The notes beneath the pieces are model-generated. The model saw nothing but the letters and a program-made list of their open reading frames with translations, was not told where the DNA came from and did not search any database. Positions 8,085-14,393 of a stretch of DNA of 24,807 nucleotides are shown here, piece by piece (positions within the stretch are counted from its first letter, which is position 1; every line of letters begins with the position of its first letter). The position numbers and the translations under genes are program-made. Origin of the DNA: Geobacter sp. UBA6151 (GTDB lineage: Bacteria > Desulfobacterota > Desulfuromonadia > Geobacterales > Pseudopelobacteraceae); assembly GCA_002423105.1 (NCBI GenBank), contig DIUT01000057.1, forward strand, positions 1-24,807, read 5' to 3'.

Positions 8085-9200
8085 CTATTTTCCATGGGGA
8101 ATGGTCCGCTGCTCGAGAATGACCCTGCTGTCGTAACTACAGACAAGTAGTGACGGGACCAGTGACGGAGCATGGACCTGGATTGCTGCCCGTGCCTTAC
8201 CGCAAACCAGATTCAGCAACGGGGGATCATATCCGGAGGCTATGGCAATTTCCCTGGCGGTGTTCGCACCGCTGACCAGCGAGATCAGATTTTCGGGGAG
8301 TCCGGCTGTTGCAGCCCATTGCTGCAGGCGGGACAGATCCATGGTGGAGGCTGCGGCATGGGTGTTGGGATGGCCGCAGGCGATCTTCAGCAGCTTGCCG
8401 AACTGACAGGCCAACACCGGCTGCATGAAACCGTGGCTATGGCAGCTTTGCAGGGCGTAGGCGATGTGGTCGCCCATCATGATAAAGGCTTCTTCGGGGA
8501 GTGCTTCTCCCCTCAATCGTCCGGTGTCAGAGGTAGGGGTGGTTTCAAAATATTTCATCGCCGCCAGTTCGCTGGTCCTGCCGGTGCACAGTACCACTGT
8601 CCGGCAGCCGCAGGCCCGGGCTACATTCAGGGCGGTGTCGATGGTGTCGGTCCAGGCTTTGGCGGAGATGGGCCGGACAATGCCGGTGGTGCCCAGGATG
8701 GAGAGCCCGCCGATAATGCCGAGACGGGCGTTTAAGGTCTTTTTTGCGCGCTCTTCACCGTCGGGGATACTGATCACCACCCGGCAGCCGCCGTTGGGCA
8801 GAATCTCCCGCACCGCCTGTTCGATCATCCGGCGTGGCATCGGGTTGATGGCCCATTCTCCCGGAGGAACCGCCAGACCCGGCTTGGTGACCGTGCCGAT
8901 GCCATCCCCACCTTCAATAATGATTTCTGACCCTTGACCCTTGACCCTTGACCCTACCAATGCCACCACCTCGGCACCGTTAGTGATATCCGGGTCGTCA
9001 CCGGCATCCTTGATCACTGAACAGGTGGCGCTGTCTTCAGTGCGGTGTGTGGCGTGCAGCACAAAAGCAGCGCTAACACCGCTGGGCAGGGTCAGGTCAA
9101 CTGTGTCGGCAACGGTACCGTCACGCAACAAGAGGGCCGCCCCCTTTGCCGCGGCAGCGGCACAGGCACCGGTGGTATACCCGGAACGCAACGGTTTCAC
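8085..9200 (-). CDS. cbiD: Cobalt-precorrin-5B C1-methyltransferase
   Basis: This 371-aa protein starts with the CbiD hallmark RSGYTTGACAAAAAKGA and continues with PDITNGAEV, GIGTVTKPGL and NPMPRRMIEQAV, all typical of CbiD, the SAM-dependent C1 methylase of the anaerobic cobalamin pathway. The start codon is GTG and overlaps the stop of the upstream PhnA-like gene (GTGA). Residues 82-91 are encoded by a perfect four-fold 7-bp repeat and form an extra basic, Gly-rich loop between the usual NGAEVVA strand and the following IIIEGGDGIG strand. No other cobalamin genes and no cobalamin riboswitch are seen in the window. Confidence 0.94.
   Translation of the reverse strand: MKPLRSGYTTGACAAAAAKGAALLLRDGTVADTVDLTLPSGVSAAFVLHATHRTEDSATCSVIKDAGDDPDITNGAEVVALVGSRVKGQGSEIIIEGGDGIGTVTKPGLAVPPGEWAINPMPRRMIEQAVREILPNGGCRVVISIPDGEERAKKTLNARLGIIGGLSILGTTGIVRPISAKAWTDTIDTALNVARACGCRTVVLCTGRTSELAAMKYFETTPTSDTGRLRGEALPEEAFIMMGDHIAYALQSCHSHGFMQPVLACQFGKLLKIACGHPNTHAAASTMDLSRLQQWAATAGLPENLISLVSGANTAREIAIASGYDPPLLNLVCGKARAAIQVHAPSLVPSLLVCSYDSRVILEQRTIPHGK
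8928..8955. repeat. Perfect 4 x 7-bp tandem repeat (TGACCCT) inside cbiD
   Basis: Four uninterrupted copies of TGACCCT (plus strand) occupy 28 bases within the cbiD coding region. The unit is not a multiple of three, so gain or loss of one copy shifts the reading frame. On the coding strand the unit reads AGGGTCA. It encodes residues around GSRVKGQGS. Confidence 0.9.
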
Positions 9201-9580
9201 AGTTCCGCCAGCAGTCGCGTCTTGATCGCCTCATCCAGCAGACTTTCCTCAATCGCCTCACGAACCCAGGGCTGCCGTGATCTGACCAGGACCGTAGCTA
9301 CACCTTCGGCAATTGCCGGTATATCAGACCAGAGGGCGTTTCTTAAGGTATGTAATTCGTTGGGATCAGCAGGGGTGCCGTCTGCCAGTGCCCGGCAGCG
9401 CTGGCAGAGCAGCGCCAGAGTCGCCTCTGTAATCTCCTGGCCGGGATGTTGGTCCCAGGGGCGCAGGTCGTCCTTGCTTGCACACCATTCACAGCGAAAG
9501 CCGGCCCGTTTTGCCAATTGTTTGCCCAGTGCGCTGATATCAGCCAGCCGTTGCTGGTTGGCATTATATCCTTTTGCCAT
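9197..9580 (-). CDS. PhnA-like zinc-ribbon protein
   Basis: This 127-aa protein has four cysteines in two CxxC pairs (C30, C33, C59, C62) followed by a helical C-terminal part with LWSDIPAIAEGV and a WVREAIEESLLDE end. That layout (CxxC, CxxC, then W-S-x-x-P-A and a Leu-Asp rich helix) resembles the PhnA-type zinc-ribbon family, whose biochemical role is poorly defined and is not proven to be in phosphonate use. It may also be read as an HNH-like zinc-binding fold. GGAGA lies about nine bases ahead of the ATG. Its stop overlaps the GTG start of cbiD, so the two genes are coupled. Confidence 0.6.
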   Translation of the reverse strand: MAKGYNANQQRLADISALGKQLAKRAGFRCEWCASKDDLRPWDQHPGQEITEATLALLCQRCRALADGTPADPNELHTLRNALWSDIPAIAEGVATVLVRSRQPWVREAIEESLLDEAIKTRLLAEL

Positions 9581-9659
9581 AGACTGCTATCTCCGTGAAT
9601 CTCAACTGTAAATGGGGAAGAGGTATTTCTTCTTGAGTGTCGGTCAGGGGGGTGTTGGT

Positions 9660-10583
9660 TCAGGCGGGGGTTGCGCGCTTGTCCACCACGTAACTGCTGC
9701 CGGAATTCTGCTTGGCCTTTTTTTTCAGTTCCGCCGCTACTTCGGCAACGCGGGCGGCATGGCTGATTTGTGGTGAGTCCATCAGCACGACGCCGATGGA
9801 GATGCCCATGATCGGGATATGCTCCTCTTCTCCTTTGCGGTTAACTGCCTGATAGAAGCCGGTTGCGCGGGTCTGTTCATCTAACAGACCCAGCACGATC
9901 TGGTCAAAATGCCTGATAATGATTTCGCAAACCTGCTCTGCCCGTTCACGGGGCACAATGAACACAAAATCGTCACCCCCCACATGGCCGCAGAAACCGC
10001 CGCCTGTTTCGCGCACCGCATTGGACATGATCCGGGCCAGCATGCGCAGGACCTCATCGCCGTGGGAAAAGCCGAAGACGTCGTTGTAGGGTTTGAAGTG
10101 GTTGATATCCACATAACAGACGGTCAACGGTAACCCCAGGGATTCTTCGATGGCCCTGTGGATGGAGGTGTTGCCGGGCAGGCGGGTCAGGGGATTGTTG
10201 TCGAATATACGTTTGATGCGAGAGAGCGACAGGGTGATCCGGCTGAACAGTTCTGAGAAGTTGATCGGGGTGGTGACAAAGTCGTCCAGGGGAAAGTCGT
10301 TCCATGATTCCTGCTCATCATGGGCCGGAAAGATACCGATGATCGGTATGGTGCTGAAAAAACTGTCGCTACGCACCATGAACAGCATGTCACGGCAGCC
10401 GATGCAGGGGGATGAAAAGTCAACGATGATCAGGTCAGGGGGATCGGAATAGAACGTTCCCAAGGCAGCGGTGGATTTGGTGACCACCGTTACCTGGGAG
10501 CCTTTGCTTTGCAGGCGCAACTGGAGCAGGGTGGTCATGCTGGCTTCGCTGGATATCAGTGCGATTCTAGGCCTCTGCGTCAT
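9660..10583 (-). CDS. Receiver-like GGDEF protein (probable diguanylate cyclase)
   Basis: About 307 aa if started at the ATG at 10583 (AGGGA upstream); a TTG six codons earlier at 10601 is the alternative. The N-terminal domain looks like a response-regulator receiver with the phospho-acceptor-like D55 (LIIVDFS), but the conserved lysine is a threonine (VTTP, T105) and the acidic pair after strand 1 is weak, so phosphorylation may be lost or altered. The GGDEF domain has NPLTRLPGN, DINHFKPYNDVFGF and the active-site variant GGDDF at 202-206. The guanine-contacting N167 and D176 are present, favouring c-di-GMP rather than the hybrid cGAMP (Hypr) type, and no RxxD inhibitory site is seen. It overlaps the HDOD gene by 17 bases. 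Confidence 0.85.
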   Translation of the reverse strand: MTQRPRIALISSEASMTTLLQLRLQSKGSQVTVVTKSTAALGTFYSDPPDLIIVDFSSPCIGCRDMLFMVRSDSFFSTIPIIGIFPAHDEQESWNDFPLDDFVTTPINFSELFSRITLSLSRIKRIFDNNPLTRLPGNTSIHRAIEESLGLPLTVCYVDINHFKPYNDVFGFSHGDEVLRMLARIMSNAVRETGGGFCGHVGGDDFVFIVPRERAEQVCEIIIRHFDQIVLGLLDEQTRATGFYQAVNRKGEEEHIPIMGISIGVVLMDSPQISHAARVAEVAAELKKKAKQNSGSSYVVDKRATPA

Positions 10584-11427
10584 TGCTTCCCTGCATTTCA
10601 ATGCTGAAGTTCTTTACTTCAACCAGTTTGTCCTCAAGGTCAAGCACGATCTCGCCAAGCAGTTTCTCATCCATCTTGAGCGTTTCCCAAGCCAATGGCT
10701 GAACAGGGAGCACGAAGTGGTCACCGCTGTGACCGAAGCCGGAGGCTTTTACCAGCACATCGGCCAGATGCACCACCGAGGTCTTGATGCGATGATCTTC
10801 CGAGGCCGCGACGTTATGGTGGCAAGCAATCGGTTCGGACAGTTTGTCCGGCAGATACCAGCTTTTGGCGAGCCAGCCGCCAACTTCCGCATGGTCCGTA
10901 TCCAGTACCTTGCGTTCGGCATCACTGATATACATGTTGTCCTGCTGTACCATGCGGCGTATTTCACGGATCTGTTCGGCGCACTTGAGGCTGATGATGA
11001 CCTTGCCGATATCGTGGAGCAGACCGGCGGTGGCGATCTCTTCCACTTCCGGCAGGGAGAGCTTCTTGGCGATGATGTTTGCTGCCGTGGCGGTGCCCAG
11101 GGAATGTTCCCAGAGGCCGACGCTGTTTTTTTCCATAATTTCGAAAATGGAGGAGGAAAGGGCCAGGGATTTTACGACGTTAACCCCCAACAGAATCATG
11201 GCGTTGCTGATGGTGGAAACCCGGTAGAAACCGTATGAGGGCGAGTTGGCCAGACGCAGAATGCGGGCGGACAGCACCTGGTCGGTGGAGACAATGCGGG
11301 CCATCTCCTGCACCGACGACCGCTCGTCATTGGAGAGCGCATTCAGCCTGTTGATGACACCGGGCAGCGTCGGCAGGGTTTTGGTGTCCATGATTATTTT
11401 TTTCAGCTCACTCCGACGGTCGTCCAC
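10567..11427 (-). CDS. HDOD domain signalling protein
   Basis: An HDOD-domain protein of about 286 aa. The N-terminal helices (TLPTLPGVINRL, STDQVLSARILRLANSPSYG) and AGLLHDIGK are typical. The HD residues appear intact (H138 D139, with H108, H179 and the HH pair 203-204), so metal binding is possible although HDOD proteins are usually regulatory. I chose the GTG at 11427 because GGGGGAG lies about six bases upstream; the longer ATG start at 11448 has no ribosome site. Neighbouring genes overlap at both ends, giving a translationally coupled trio with the upstream small protein and the GGDEF protein. Confidence 0.85.
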   Translation of the reverse strand: MDDRRSELKKIIMDTKTLPTLPGVINRLNALSNDERSSVQEMARIVSTDQVLSARILRLANSPSYGFYRVSTISNAMILLGVNVVKSLALSSSIFEIMEKNSVGLWEHSLGTATAANIIAKKLSLPEVEEIATAGLLHDIGKVIISLKCAEQIREIRRMVQQDNMYISDAERKVLDTDHAEVGGWLAKSWYLPDKLSEPIACHHNVAASEDHRIKTSVVHLADVLVKASGFGHSGDHFVLPVQPLAWETLKMDEKLLGEIVLDLEDKLVEVKNFSIEMQGSNDAEA

Positions 11428-11746
11428 CGTGCTCCCCCATAATATCATTGATCTGTTTGCGGTAGATATCGCGCAGCATCAGATTGTACTTGTTGTCCAG
11501 GGTCTTGGAAAAGCGCTTGTCGAGCTCTGCCAGTTGTTCTTCAGGCGTCAGGTCGCCATCCTGTTGGACCGGATGCCCTTCCACGTAAATGGACTGGACA
11601 CCCAACTGCTGCAGGCGGGACAGCAGGCTTGTTGTCAGGGTGGTGCCCTTGCCGCAGATCGGTATACCGGCAGGGCTGTTGTTCCGGAAAAGGTCCCGGG
11701 CCAGTACCATGTCGGGTGCTGCAAGGCTGATCGGAATCTTTTGCAT
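11408..11746 (-). CDS. Small conserved protein of the HDOD-GGDEF unit
   Basis: A 112-aa protein whose first 60 residues (APDMVLARDLF, GIPICGKGTTLT, LQQLGVQSIYVEG) resemble the short beta-rich N-terminal module found ahead of HD-GYP or HDOD domains in delta-proteobacterial signalling proteins; the rest is a charged helical tail. Here it is a separate gene overlapping the HDOD start. Function unknown; a partner or sensor part for the HDOD protein is inferred from position. A promoter-like sequence lies just upstream. Confidence 0.7.
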   Translation of the reverse strand: MQKIPISLAAPDMVLARDLFRNNSPAGIPICGKGTTLTTSLLSRLQQLGVQSIYVEGHPVQQDGDLTPEEQLAELDKRFSKTLDNKYNLMLRDIYRKQINDIMGEHGGRPSE

Positions 11747-11782
11747 TGACGATACCGCTTTCTTGCTGGGATTGTGCCGGTA

Positions 11783-11811
11783 ATACTAGAAAATGTCCTG
11801 CATAAAGTCAA
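11783..11811 (-). promoter_or_regulatory. Candidate sigma-70 promoter of the HDOD-GGDEF unit
   Basis: On the minus strand TTGACT (11811-11806) and TAGTAT (11788-11783) are spaced by 17 bases, about 35-60 bases ahead of the first gene of the signalling unit. Good match to a housekeeping promoter by eye. Confidence 0.6.
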
Positions 11812-11851
11812 ACTTCAAATGACCATAGTGCTTTAGCGTACTATCCGGCAT

Positions 11852-12760
11852 TCATTTGCCCGGCAGGTAGCGGTGCAGAAGCTGGCGTTCCTCCACAAAG
11901 CGGATAGCCAGCGGTAGTGCGACAGCCAGGAATATCAGGCCGCAGCCCAGCCATTCCCATGGAGCGAGCCGTTCACCGAGAACGGTGAAACCGGCCAGCA
12001 GGCTCCAGACCGGGTCAAGGGTATAAATCAGCCCGGCCTGGGTAGGCGAGACAAAGCGTTGATAGGTGTTTTGCAGGGTAAAGCAGATCACCGTGGGGAA
12101 AATGGCGCAATAGACGATTGCCCCAAGCGCTTCGCGGCTGACGCTGAACTCCGGCAGGGGCAGCAGCAGGGTTGCCGTGCCGGCCATGATGGCCACCACC
12201 ACGAACTGTACCATTGAGACCAGCCAGACATCCTCATCCTTCAACACCCGTGATACCGTGATGATATGCACGGCAATGAAAAAAGCGCAGAGGGTCGAGA
12301 TGATGTCCCCCTGACTGAAACCGGCGCCGCCGCCGCCCGCCAACAGCCCGATACCGGCGGAGGCCATGAGGATGCCGGCCAGATGGGCCGGACCGATCCG
12401 GTCTTTCCAGAGAATACGGGCAATCAGGGGGATAAACAGTACAAACAGGTTGTTCAGCACCCCTGCCCGGGAGATGCTGGTGCCTTTGATGCCTACCACA
12501 AAGGTCAGATTGGTTATACCCAACGCGCTGCCCACGATCAGTCCCCGCATCAGCGTTTCCCGGTTCAAACGGCCCAAACGGGGCAGGCAGAGCAGTCCCA
12601 TCAGCAGGCTTGCCAGGCTGAAACGCAGCAGCACAAACAGGGATGGCGGCAGTTCGCGCACGCCGATTTTGGTAAAGAGGAAGCTTCCACCCCAGAAAAA
12701 GGTGGTCAGGATCAGGAAAAACAGTACCCGTCCCGGTGCAGGGGGTGTTGCGGTAGTCAC
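11852..12760 (-). CDS. EamA/DMT-superfamily transporter
   Basis: A 302-aa integral membrane protein with about ten hydrophobic segments in two repeated halves, the EamA (drug/metabolite transporter) layout. FFWGGSFLFTKIG in the first helix, the TSISRAGVLNNL segment and LIYTLDPVWSLLAGFTVLGE in the second half are typical of the family. Members export amino acids or other metabolites; the substrate cannot be assigned. The start is GTG and overlaps the stop of the PPC-domain gene (GTGA), so the two are coupled. Confidence 0.9.
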   Translation of the reverse strand: MTTATPPAPGRVLFFLILTTFFWGGSFLFTKIGVRELPPSLFVLLRFSLASLLMGLLCLPRLGRLNRETLMRGLIVGSALGITNLTFVVGIKGTSISRAGVLNNLFVLFIPLIARILWKDRIGPAHLAGILMASAGIGLLAGGGGAGFSQGDIISTLCAFFIAVHIITVSRVLKDEDVWLVSMVQFVVVAIMAGTATLLLPLPEFSVSREALGAIVYCAIFPTVICFTLQNTYQRFVSPTQAGLIYTLDPVWSLLAGFTVLGERLAPWEWLGCGLIFLAVALPLAIRFVEERQLLHRYLPGK

Positions 12761-13212
12761 GGCGCGCCGTCGGCGCCGTTAAAGGCCAGCAAGGCAAAGC
12801 CGGAAGCCGGGTCAAGTTTGCGAATAGCTCCCGTATCCAGCAGTTCCGTGATCACCACCTCCAGCACCAGAAAGGTTTCGCTACCTTCACGCATACAACC
12901 TGCTTTCACGCAGTCACCACGTCCGTAAGCACCGTGAAAATGCACTTTCGGCCCATCGCTTGACCAGAATATGGTGCCGAAGCCAAACGCTTCGTGGTTG
13001 TCGTGCAGTTCGCGCCAGACCGGGTTTGGCGGCATTTCATCGCCTTCCGGGCCAACAACGAAGCGACCGCCCTTCATGCCGCCCACCACGGAAAAACAGG
13101 CGGCTTTCAGTTCTTCCTGCCGCGCAATGGCAGCCAATCCGGCCAGCAGATCCTCTCCGTCACCGAAGCGGGCGATGATAATCCGCCCTGGTTTTCCCAC
13201 GCGGTATTCCAT
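12757..13212 (-). CDS. PPC (DUF296) domain protein
   Basis: A 151-aa single-domain protein of the plants-and-prokaryotes conserved (PPC/DUF296) family: GRIIIARFGDGEDLLAGLAA at the start, SVVGGMKGGR in the middle and the histidine motif VHFHGAYGR later. In plants the domain is linked to AT-hook DNA binding; bacterial single-domain forms are trimeric proteins of uncertain role, often with a metal site at the histidines. An AAGGAA site precedes the ATG. Coupled to the downstream EamA transporter gene. Confidence 0.88.
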   Translation of the reverse strand: MEYRVGKPGRIIIARFGDGEDLLAGLAAIARQEELKAACFSVVGGMKGGRFVVGPEGDEMPPNPVWRELHDNHEAFGFGTIFWSSDGPKVHFHGAYGRGDCVKAGCMREGSETFLVLEVVITELLDTGAIRKLDPASGFALLAFNGADGAP

Positions 13213-13254
13213 AGCTGTTCCTTTTTGTATCTACTGCTTGGTATGAAAACTGTC

Positions 13255-13285
13255 GAGGCCCTGTCGGAACAACCGGCAGGGCCTC
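13255..13285 (-). terminator. Hairpin after the LPP20-domain gene
   Basis: GAGGCCCTGTCGG (13255-13267) pairs with CCGGCAGGGCCTC (13273-13285) with one non-Watson-Crick position and a five-base loop; a short T-containing stretch (AGTTTTC) follows on the minus strand. Probable terminator of the gene at 13339-14247. Confidence 0.65.
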
Positions 13286-13303
13286 AAAGGTATCAAGCGC
13301 TTG

Positions 13304-13330
13304 CAGCGTCCGGTAGCGATACGGACGCTG
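13304..13330 (-). terminator. Second hairpin immediately after the LPP20-domain stop
   Basis: A perfect 9-bp inverted repeat CAGCGTCCG (13304-13312) with CGGACGCTG (13322-13330), nine-base loop, no T-run. Together with the next hairpin it makes a tandem structure between the two genes; it may protect the mRNA end or assist termination. Confidence 0.5.
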
Positions 13331-13338
13331 GAACCGGC

Positions 13339-14247
13339 TTATTTGAGCACAAAGGCAACCCGTGCATCAGCCATGAAACCGTTGGCCAGATTTGCCGTAT
13401 GAATCTGTACGGCGATGTCGTTGCTGACCTGCAGGTCGGAAGGACTGACCGTGCCGGATGCTTTGACCACAAGGGGGTTCTTTACGCCGCGTTTGCCAAG
13501 GGCGGCGCGGGCTTTGTCAACGCTGTTGGTGTATTCACCGCAACCTTGCTCCACCAGAACCTTCTGGCTGATCTTGGCCGGATCGTACAGCACCTGACCA
13601 TTGGGGCTGAAAATACGGTTGATCAGAGCCGGTCGGAAGGACTGCGCCGTTGCGTCGATAACCAGGCCATCATAGGCCTGCGGAACTGCCGAGGGGGGCG
13701 CGACATCGACCGGCGGCACATACGCCGGTTTCTCAACAGCTTGCTTGATCTTTGGTTCGGTCATGATCTTTTCGTACATCATGGACCCAAAACTGCGGGG
13801 ACCGTTCATGCCCACTTTGAGGATGACCAGAGCGCTTTCTTCCTGCGCATTCCAGTCCTTGACCACGGGGCTGAAGCCCTTGATGAAGGCGCTGACCGAT
13901 GATCTGATCAGGTCGGACTCAACTTCGGCATCCCGTACCGTGGTTTCGCCCACGATGGAAACTCCTCTGAGCAGTTCTGCCAGAGCCCGTTGTGCAGCAA
14001 CTTCAGCTGCCCTGATGGCGGTCAGCCGCCGCTGGGCGCCGCTGGTTCCCTTCTTGGGTACCCCTTCACCAACCACCAGGATGGCATCCTGGGCAAAGGC
14101 TTGTTCAACCGTGACGGTGACTGTGACCTTTTCCTTTTTGATGTATTCTCTGGCCATCTTGTAATTCTTAAGATCAACTTCGTCTGCCTGGGCCATGCCT
14201 GCAATTCCTGTCAGAGCCATTGCCGCCAGTAAAAGCCGGGTTTTCAT
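13339..14247 (-). CDS. Secreted LPP20/FlgT-like domain protein
   Basis: A 302-aa protein with a clear Sec signal peptide (MKTRLLLAAMALTGIAGMAQA, cleavage after residue 21) and no lipobox cysteine. Residues about 55-150 (ILVVGEGVP, then AIRAAEVAAQRALAELLRGV, then AFIKGF) match the LPP20-type fold shared with the N-terminal part of flagellar assembly protein FlgT. The C-terminal half has a Pro-rich linker and a beta-rich region with GLVIDATAQSFRPALINRIF, also seen in such proteins. Location is probably periplasmic. An AGGAGG site and a promoter-like sequence precede it. No flagellar genes are adjacent, so a flagellar role is not implied. Confidence 0.75.
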   Translation of the reverse strand: MKTRLLLAAMALTGIAGMAQADEVDLKNYKMAREYIKKEKVTVTVTVEQAFAQDAILVVGEGVPKKGTSGAQRRLTAIRAAEVAAQRALAELLRGVSIVGETTVRDAEVESDLIRSSVSAFIKGFSPVVKDWNAQEESALVILKVGMNGPRSFGSMMYEKIMTEPKIKQAVEKPAYVPPVDVAPPSAVPQAYDGLVIDATAQSFRPALINRIFSPNGQVLYDPAKISQKVLVEQGCGEYTNSVDKARAALGKRGVKNPLVVKASGTVSPSDLQVSNDIAVQIHTANLANGFMADARVAFVLK

Positions 14248-14310
14248 GCTGTTTCCTCCTTGTTCGTTAGAATCTGCCGTCAGGCGATCTGATGCTTACG
14301 TAACGGGTGT

Positions 14311-14338
14311 ATGATACCACCAATTGTATGGATGTAAA
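14311..14338 (-). promoter_or_regulatory. Candidate promoter of the LPP20-domain gene
   Basis: On the minus strand TTTACA (14338-14333) and TATCAT (14316-14311) are 16 bases apart, 65-90 bases ahead of the start codon. The remaining bases to the receptor stop at 14394 show nothing further. Confidence 0.5.
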
Positions 14339-14393
14339 CCGTGTGTGAAAAACTCTTCAATTTGCTGCAAGCAGATGCTGAACGATGAAGCGC

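Noticed and set aside
12994..13902. A 302-codon plus-strand frame
   Set aside because: Runs antisense across the PPC gene, two hairpins and the LPP20-domain gene; crossing terminators and two real genes rules it out.
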